From: Scolanthus callimorphus
Lineage: Eukaryota > Cnidaria > Anthozoa > Actiniaria > Edwardsiidae
Direction: 5' to 3'
NCBI GenBank assembly: GCA_033964015.1
Contig: CM066916.1
Location: forward strand, 16,222,501-16,286,500
DNA: 64,000 bases
Made by a program: the position numbers and the translations under genes. Position 1 is the stretch's first letter, and each line of letters opens with the position of its first letter. Below the pieces are notes generated by a model that was given only the letters and a program-made list of their open reading frames with translations, was not told where the DNA came from and did no database searches. This document shows, piece after piece, positions 56,918-64,000 of this stretch.

Positions 56918-58055
56918 GAAATAGCTCATGAGCCTGTCTTACAAAGTTTCATGGACGGAAATGTAAAGCGTGAGTGCATAATAATGAAAATGGCAATAAA
57001 CAAATATTTGAATCATGTTGAACCAAATGTCGAATTGGGTTGCATGGGAGTCTTTTGTCCTTAATAAAAAATTCTAACGTACCTGGACAAAGGCCTACTT
57101 TGAGACCTTATCTCGCAGCTCCTAATTGGCACAACGTTTCCTTATCTCGCCTTATCGCGCCTTTCAATTGGACCATTTTCCCCTTATCACACCTTATCTC
57201 TTTATCTCGCATAAACTCGCGGCGAGATAATCTCCCAGAGTAGGCCTGGACAAGGACACGAGCAATTATCCTCTATTACACTTGATGAGAAATGAATCAT
57301 CAGTCAATAAAAGATGCAGAGCAATGACAATGACGTTCAGAGGCTGAGATAATAACCAGGCTTTTAATGAAGATCTGGGATTCGCATATAAAACATGCCG
57401 GTTTAAACGTTTCCTGTCATCCCTAAACAGCTCTCTGGTCCAGGCCAAATATATTTACATTTGAGGCAAACAGCTATTTCAAGAAGGGTTGTCGGCCTTG
57501 TGAGCGCTCAAGCCTACACGCCCTGACTGAAGAGCACAATGGATAGAAAAACAAATCCAATTTTGATGATACCTCACCGGTGTGGCTGCTAAATTCTACG
57601 AAACAGAGCTTTGTTTCAAGGTAGTATAAGTCTAGTAGTTAATGAGTTACTTGCGTACACTCAAACAGTGAGCCGATTCAAGATCTACACAGATTTTGCG
57701 GTCTGGGCGCGTACGGTTTCCGACAACGTTTTTTGAAATAACTGTATAGCACTATCACTGTTTATCAACGTTGCCATTGTAATGGGCCAACCGTAGATTG
57801 AATAGCGCCCTTTGGTCTGTAAACCAATTGACATTTGGCACATTAATAACAATGGTTGGCACATTAATAACAATGGATGCCGTCAGCGTGGACAGCGCTT
57901 TATTGTACCTTTATTGTTTTATGTGACCTTACCATGCATGGGTACCTGTGGCGACTGACTAGTAGTCCTTCAGCAATCACATGGGCGTCCGCATTGACAC
58001 CGCACTGGACCCATTATACACGTGTCCCCCGAGGATAAGACAGGACCCCCAGAGA
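56918..58055. other. no gene recognised
   Basis: Contains a loose inverted repeat around 57080-57260 (AAGGCCTACT / AGTAGGCCTGG) with CTTATCTCGC words. An open frame of 60 codons at 57266-57448 (-) shows no known motif. The remainder is unremarkable. Confidence 0.4.
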
Positions 58056-58059
58056 AGGC

Positions 58060-59440
58060 TCCTAAAAACAGGCAACAAGAGATGAATCACTGGCAGGAGC
58101 CCATCAACAGGAGCCTCTATCTACCCCACTAGGTCTAGCCAGGAGCCCATCAACAGGAGCCTTCATCTACTCCACTAGGTCTAGCCAGGATCCCATCAAC
58201 AGGAGCCTTCATCTCCACTAGGTCAAGCCAGGATCAAGCCCATCAACAGGAGCCTTCATCTACTCCACTAGGTCTAGCTAAGAGCCCATCACCAGGAGCC
58301 TTCATCTACTCCACTAGGTATAGCCAGTATCCCATCAACAGGAGCCTCTATCTACTACACTGGTCTAGCCAGGATCCCATCAACAGGAGCCTCTATCTAC
58401 TCCACTAGGTTTAGCCAGAAGCCCATCAACAGAAGCCTCCATCTACTCCACTTGTTCTAGCTAGGAGCACATCAACAGGAGCTTCCATCTACTGCACTAG
58501 GTCTAGCCAGGAGCTCCCGGGGGGGGGGGGGGACTCCTATATTTTTTAGTCGGGATGATCGTCGGAAATTTTCAGTTTCACCCCTAAAAGATACCAAACA
58601 TGGCGGGCCATGGCGTGGCTCAAAAAAATTATTACCCTAAAAGATACCCCTTAAAGATGAGGCCTTATGTGCCAAGTAGGCGCAAAGAACACAGGTAACA
58701 GGTGAAAGATACCCATCAAGAAATTTCCGTGTTTGTTTCTAATTTATCGTCTTCTCATCGAATAATCTATCTTTCTTACACGGTTTTTAGAAGCACCATC
58801 ATGGGAAAAACAATTTGGACACAGTTTCGGCCCTTAAAGATACCAATCACCCTAAAATTTATTGAAGATCACGATCACCCCTAAAAGAGACCAAACCACC
58901 GTGATTTTAACCCCTAAAAGATACGACGATCATCCCCGAAAACCCAAAAATATGGGAGTCCCCCCCCCCCCCCGGGCCAGGAGCCCATCAACAGGATCCT
59001 TCATCTACTCCACTAGGTCTAGCAAGGAGCCCATCAACAGGAGCCTTCATCTACTCCACTAGGTCTAGCCAGGATCCCATCAACAGGAACCTGCATCTAC
59101 CCCACTAGGTCTAGCCAGGATCCCATCAACAGGAACCTGCATCTACCCCACTAGGTCTAGCCAGGATCCCATCAACAGGAGCCTCCATTTACTCCACTAG
59201 GGACTAAATCTAACCAAGATCCCATCAACAGGAGCTTCCATCTATATTTAACCCACTAGGTCTAGTCAGAAGATTATCAACAGGAGCCTCCATCTTCTCC
59301 ACTAAGTCTAGCTCCAAGAACAGGAGCCCATCAACAGAAGCCTCCATCTACTCAACTAGGTCTAGCAATATGCTCAGAAGCCCATAAACCGGAGTCTCCA
59401 TCTACCCCACAAGGTCTGAAATACTGCAGCCATATGCACA
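58060..59440. repeat. 46-bp tandem array, split by a transposon
   Basis: The unit contains CCCATCAACAGGAGCCTCCA followed by TCTACTCCACTAGGTCTAGC, about 20 copies with point changes and small deletions, more diverged at both edges. The poly-G-ended element 58515-58976 interrupts it. Confidence 0.92.
58515..58976. mobile_element. poly-G/poly-C-ended element, copy 2, 8-bp TSD
   Basis: 462 bp from TCCCGGGGGGG to a C run plus GGG, flanked by CCAGGAGC at 58507-58514 and 58977-58984. The interior repeats CCCTAAAAGATAC. It matches copy 1 (10781-11257) in reverse complement. Confidence 0.87.
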
Positions 59441-60635
59441 GGAGTAGTAGAATCTATTTCTAGACTACGGATGTTAAACCTAAACGGGAAATTAGTACTT
59501 GAAGAGTGAGAATGTCGGGTTCAACGCGAGCAGTGAGTGTGATATCGGCGCTGATTTCAGTGATTGGTGATCGGCGCGACAGAGCGGAAAAACGCTGCTA
59601 AAATCACTAAATATCAAATAGTAAGGTCGGGTTAACTCAGATAAGCTTGATTTTTTTGCATACAGACTCCTCACTAGATGAAAAACAAAATATCAAAAAT
59701 GACTTTTTCTGATGGATCCATCTTTGAGATATTATTTGGTTTGTGTGCCAGTTTATGGGAGAATTAGTACTTTGATCAGGAATTATGCAAACTTTGGTCA
59801 ACCATATCAAATTTCTTTAAACATTGGAATTAAGCTTTTGGTCACAGCAACTCTTTATATACGGAATCTTCAGCTTATATATTGAAATATGGCGAGGTTA
59901 GACATTTTATTTTTGGTAATTTCCGCTCTGTCGATCGGCGCTGATTCTGATTTAAGGAAACATAATTTGTAACCATTGCAACTTATTTTGGTGCAATTAA
60001 AATTCTAAAATCTAAAAAAACCCGATTCTTCTACTCCTGTGCTTCGGACGCAAACCAATAGCTGATGGAGGCCACTGTTGATGAGCTGTTGTCACTGACA
60101 ATTACAGATTACAGGGGAGTACACGGTTGGTTCAGCGTTACGGTTGGGTCTCCCATCGCTGTGTTCCGGCTCCGACTCCTGGCCGGGGCAGAGGAAATTT
60201 CCGTTCTGTTTGGGTCTCGGTCGAAACTAGCTGGTTTATATTGTGAGTTCAACTTTGTTCTACTGTGTTTCACATCTTTCGGATGAGACAATATACCGAG
60301 GTCCCGTCTCGCCTTTCTACACTACCCAGTTCACGGGGAGACGTTAATGAACGACTGGGGACGTAATAAACCCTCTGGCAGTGACCACCCTTAGTGCCCA
60401 TGGTAAAAAACGACCGATTGAATGGAAAGTTATGGCGGAATTTCCTTTCGTGATTGTCACCTTGACTTTTGGGAGGGGCCTAATGTCGGCTCTTTCCATT
60501 CCCTGGGTCATGTCTAAGTATTGATATGCTGCAGCATAGGCTACCAGTCAGACCAACAAAAAGTCACAAATTGAGTGCTGCAGATTGTGTTTGCCTCTTC
60601 CGGCACGCCTAACTAGTTGAAGAAAGACTGATTCC
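59441..60635. other. no gene recognised
   Basis: Low-complexity-poor, partly GC-balanced sequence. Open frames at 60065-60286 (+) and on the opposite strand lack splice context and motifs. Confidence 0.4.
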
Positions 60636-60806
60636 CACAGGGAATTTCTGCAGAAACCCATCCATGGGAAAAGCTGAATTTCCCATGGTAGAAGAATGTG
60701 AAGGGTTCGGATTTCCCATGGCTATGTAAATTCCGAACACTTCCCATGTGTGTGCCTTGGGATACTCAGCTTTTCCCATGGATGGGTTTTTGAGAAATTC
60801 TCTGTG
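60636..60806. mobile_element. palindromic CCCATGGG-rich element, copy 2
   Basis: Left CACAGGGAATTTCTGCAGAA, right the near complement. Its interior is the reverse complement of 39837-40016, so the two copies are in opposite orientation. Confidence 0.87.
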
Positions 60807-60917
60807 TCCTTTACCCCAGAAGCGACAAGAGCTTTAGCGTGAGCTATTTTCTTGATTGGACATTTTCACAGACGCATGGCTGTTTATTTAGACTGAAACG
60901 GTTTTCCTTAGGGTTAT

Positions 60918-61858
60918 TAGTACAGGAAAATTGTGCAGGATATATAGTGAATTGTGCAAATTAGGGAAACAAGCATGAAATTTGGCAGACTGATAGAGTT
61001 TCATACGCTGAACATTTTTAGAAGTGGAGCCACGCCCCAAAATGGATACTTCCAGTTTTATAGCCATGGAATTAATTATCATAAATAATTTTTAAAACAA
61101 CAGTTAACGTTTATCAAACGCTGTAAAACTTAGGACTGTGATAAAGCAAAGGACGATCAATCATGACACATACAGAACCACACCCTTCGATGGATACTTC
61201 CAGAGATATTAGCGCTTTATCCAAATATAAGGAAAATGACCACAGAAAAACTGTATGGGGCTAGATGGTTTTGAAATTTTGTACATAGAATGTCTTAAGT
61301 AATGCAAGAAACTTGAGAGGTGGAGCCACGCCCCAAAATGGATACTTCCAGCTTTGCAGCAATGGAATTTGAATATCTGAAATATGTATTTTTAGAAACG
61401 ACACTTAACGTCTCTCAAAAGTCTTGAAATTTGGAAGCATGATAAAACAATCGCATTCGGTCATTATGCATACCGGGCCACGCCCATTGATGTCAACTTA
61501 CAGAGATATTAGCGCCGGATACAATTTTATAGAAAACGACCACAGACAAACTGTATGTGGCTAGACTATTTTGAAATTTATTACATAGGATGTATTTACC
61601 ACTGCAAGTGCCTTGAGAGGTGGAGCCACGCCCCAAAATGGATACTTCCAGCTTTTCAACCATGGAATCTATCTTAAAAATCTTTTAGAAACGTCTTAAC
61701 GTTTAGTTTCAAAAGTCATGAAACTTCAAACAGCGACAAGGGAAAGTACAATCGTTCATTATATGAACAGAGCCACGCCCTTGATAAGTATTTCCAGAGA
61801 TCATAGTACTGAATACAATTATTAGCAAAATGGCCACTGAGAATATGATCTTCGTATT
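60918..61858. repeat. left arm: tandem ~300-bp units, inverted relative to 62640-63545
   Basis: GTGGAGCCACGCCCCAAAAT recurs about every 298 bp (near 61025, 61320, 61620), each followed by GGATACTTCCAG. A half-unit relative (CCACGCCC then GATG) falls midway, giving ~150-bp sub-periodicity. The last unit, next to the FN3 exon, is diverged. The first ~750 bp match the right arm closely in reverse complement. Confidence 0.92.
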
Positions 61859-61868
61859 GATAGAAGGC

Positions 61869-62153
61869 AGCTGCATTGGTGTACTCATCGAGCGCTTCTC
61901 AATGGACGAGTGCAAGGGTTCCGGTTATACATTTGGGAGACAGACTCGACTCAACGGAAGTTTACAAATTTTACATTTAGCAGAAAACCCGTAGACGTCG
62001 TTAACAACATGAGCATTACCGACTCATGCTATCACAAAGCATTACCTAGCCAAGTGAGGCCATTCACGAATTATTCGATGTCAATTTCTGTAATCAACAA
62101 AAAAGGCGAGGGCGAAAAAAGTGATGTATACAAGTTCACATCACCAGAAGAAG
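61869..62153 (+). CDS. isolated fibronectin type III domain exon
   Basis: The frame QLHWCTHRALLNGRVQGF, RLYIWETDSTQRKF, then FTNYSMSISVINKKGEGEKS and DVYKFTSPEEG fits an FN3 fold: Trp in strand B, NGxVxGF, then the Y-x-x-x-I/V-x-V-x-N-x-x-G-E-G-x-x-S signature. It ends at a GAAGAAG/GTAGGA donor at 62154. The 5' border is uncertain (candidate acceptor AG just before 61869). No neighbouring exon of the same gene is visible within the window on the + strand. It is flanked on both sides by the ~300-bp repeat arrays. It could be part of a large receptor or adhesion gene running past 64000, or a stranded duplicate. Confidence 0.75.
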
Positions 62154-62639
62154 GTAGGAGCCTCATGGAAGACAATAACTTAGGACCTGTCATTATTTAT
62201 CGCCTGGGTAATAAGGTCAAAATACAGTGACCCCTATTTCACCTAGTAGAAGACAATTTACAGATAGAGGGGATCGCATTTTTCTCTCGTTGCGCGCGAA
62301 GTGCGCCCGAATTTGATAAACACATTTCATCAAGCCTCAGAGAAAGTGTAGATGAACATTCCGGCTTTTTTTGTGTATAAACAAATCCTGTAGGTTTTAT
62401 TATTCATGCGCCGCGCAATTGCGCGCCGAAATGACGAAAGTATTATTATTCATTTGCGTGAAGCGCGGCCAAAAGACGAATTTCTATGCCTGTAACGCCG
62501 AACTCACGCTTACTCTTCTTTCGAACATAGTGACTTCCGCTGCAGGCCTATCACTGCAGGGTATTTTTGGTATTTTGGACATACATGTAGTGGATATACA
62601 GTTTCTCTGAGGTCATGTTAAAATAAACTATAATAAACT

Positions 62640-63545
62640 ATACTTTCTAGAGATTATTTTATAATCTTCATTTCTAGAAGTATCCATCAAAGGGTGTGGT
62701 TCGGTGTCCATAACGATTGATTGTCCTTTGTTTTATCACCGTGCTAAGTTTCACAGCTTTTAAGAAACGTTAATTGCTGTGCTTAAAATTATTTACGATA
62801 ATTAATGTCATGCCTGTAAAACTGGAAGTATCCATTTTGGGGCGTGGCTCCACCTCTCAAGACACTTGCAGTGGTAAATACATCCTATGTAATAAATTTC
62901 AAAATAGTCTAGCCACATACAGTTTGTCTGATGGTCGTTTTATATAAAATTGTCTCCTGCGCTATTATCTCTGTAAGTTGACATCAATGGGCGTGGCCCG
63001 GTATGCATAATGACCGAATGCGATTGTTTTATCATGCTTCCAAATTTCAAGACTTTTGAGAGACGTTAAGTGTCGTTTCTAAAAATACATATTTCAGATA
63101 TTCAAATTCCATTGCTGCAAAGCTGGAAGTATCCATTTTGGGGCGTGGCTCCACTTCTCAAGTTTCTTGCATTACTTAAGACATTCTATGTACAAAATTT
63201 CAAAACCATCTAGCCCCATACAGTATCTCTGTGGTCATTTTTCTTATATTTGGAAAAAGCGCTAATATCTCTGGAAGTATCAATCGAAGGGTGTGGTTCT
63301 GTATGTGTGATGATTGATCGTCCTTTGCTTTATCACAGTCCTAAGTTTTACAGCGTTTGATAAACGTTAACTGTTGTTTTAAAAATTATTTACGATAATT
63401 AATTCCATGGCTATAAAACTGGAAGTATCCATTTTGGGGCGTGGCTCCACTTCTAAAAATGTTCAGCGTGTGAAACTCTATCAGTCTGCCAAATTTCATG
63501 CTTGTTTCCCTAATTTGCACAATTCTGCACCATTTTCCTGTACTA
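62640..63545. repeat. right arm: tandem ~300-bp units, inverted copy of 60918-61858
   Basis: The complement words GGGGCGTGGCTCCAC recur near 62850, 63147 and 63443. The arm's outer ~750 bp align with the left arm with only scattered substitutions, including the edge words TGTGCAAATTAGGGAAACAA. The innermost unit of each arm is diverged. Confidence 0.92.
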
Positions 63546-64000
63546 TATATATATTTGTGACCAAAACTATATTTGTAACCTAAAAAAGGATTTTCTACCC
63601 AAATATCCAATGTACATGATGTAAGTGTTGAAATAGCTGAAATAGCACCTGAAGTTTCTAGAACAAAGAAGTACTCCATTATAGACATTTCCGCAGGCTA
63701 TAAGACTATTTACGGCTGCGAAAAACAAAGAACGCATTCTTTCTAAAAAAGCTAGATCTTTCAAAATGCCCAATCCATACCCAAATATGAGAGAGGTAAA
63801 CTCCTAGTTCTTTGACTCCTAGTTTATGTGAGAACAACAAGAGAACTGAAAAGCAACATTTTTCCACGGCTACGACATTAACGAAATTATCAGCAAACGC
63901 GAGTACTGTACGATGCTGTTTTCTTTATTCAATATGCGGCTTGTAGTTCGAGTGAATATTATTTCAATGTATTCATCAAAATTGCTTTGTCTACGTCAAA
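63546..64000. other. no feature recognised
   Basis: AT-rich sequence to the window edge. No splice-supported open frame was found that would continue the FN3 gene. Confidence 0.4.

Noticed and set aside
57266..57448. 60-codon minus-strand frame as a retroelement or gene exon
   Set aside because: No family motif recognised and no matching splice borders.

Overview
The window is animal nuclear DNA with intron-rich genes and a very high load of small DNA transposons. The genes and the repeat style fit a cnidarian, most likely a stony coral or other anthozoan. That is my inference from gene content and was not tested by any search. Four genes can be supported, and all four were assembled by eye from splice sites, reading-frame continuity and remembered family sequence.

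Layout. 1-1993 (+): the 3' end of a DUF229-family gene, with a frameshift. 5286-12686 (-): a complete CHMP7 (ESCRT-III-like, nuclear-envelope/endosomal) gene in 9 coding exons, about 472 residues. 15423-34974 (-): a CEP83/CCDC41 (centriole distal appendage) gene in 19 coding exons, about 663 residues, with one exon-phase conflict. Its last intron (15549-23252) holds a 3 kb satellite of 61-bp units and a stack of nested transposons around a 113-copy, indel-free 12-bp satellite. About 41.4-51.46 kb (-): a secreted discoidin (F5/8C) plus zona-pellucida (ZP) protein, with a decayed copy of its discoidin exon in a downstream intron and a 2.8 kb CACTA-type transposon in another. 61.87-62.15 kb (+): one fibronectin type III exon lying between two large inverted arrays of a ~300-bp repeat.

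Most of the remaining DNA is mobile. Several families show perfect target-site duplications (TSDs) that can be read directly: 9 bp (10003-10201 and 13066-13176, both starting TAGCCTGC), 8 bp (two ~470-bp elements ending in poly-G/poly-C), 6 bp (two elements each 36 bp from a CEP83 splice acceptor), TTAA (two elements), and TTA/TAA (five families with GGCC/CACAC-type ends). Tandem arrays of 12, 25, 30, 31, 46, 54, 61, 168 and ~300 bp are present.

The three minus-strand genes have unrelated cellular roles (membrane remodelling, ciliogenesis, secreted matrix) and nothing suggests they work together. The most unusual observations are the inverted-array-flanked FN3 exon, the poly-G-ended 8-bp-TSD family, the equal splice-site spacing of the 6-bp-TSD family, the CACTA element with CATATG subterminal arrays, and the transposon nest around the 12-bp satellite.
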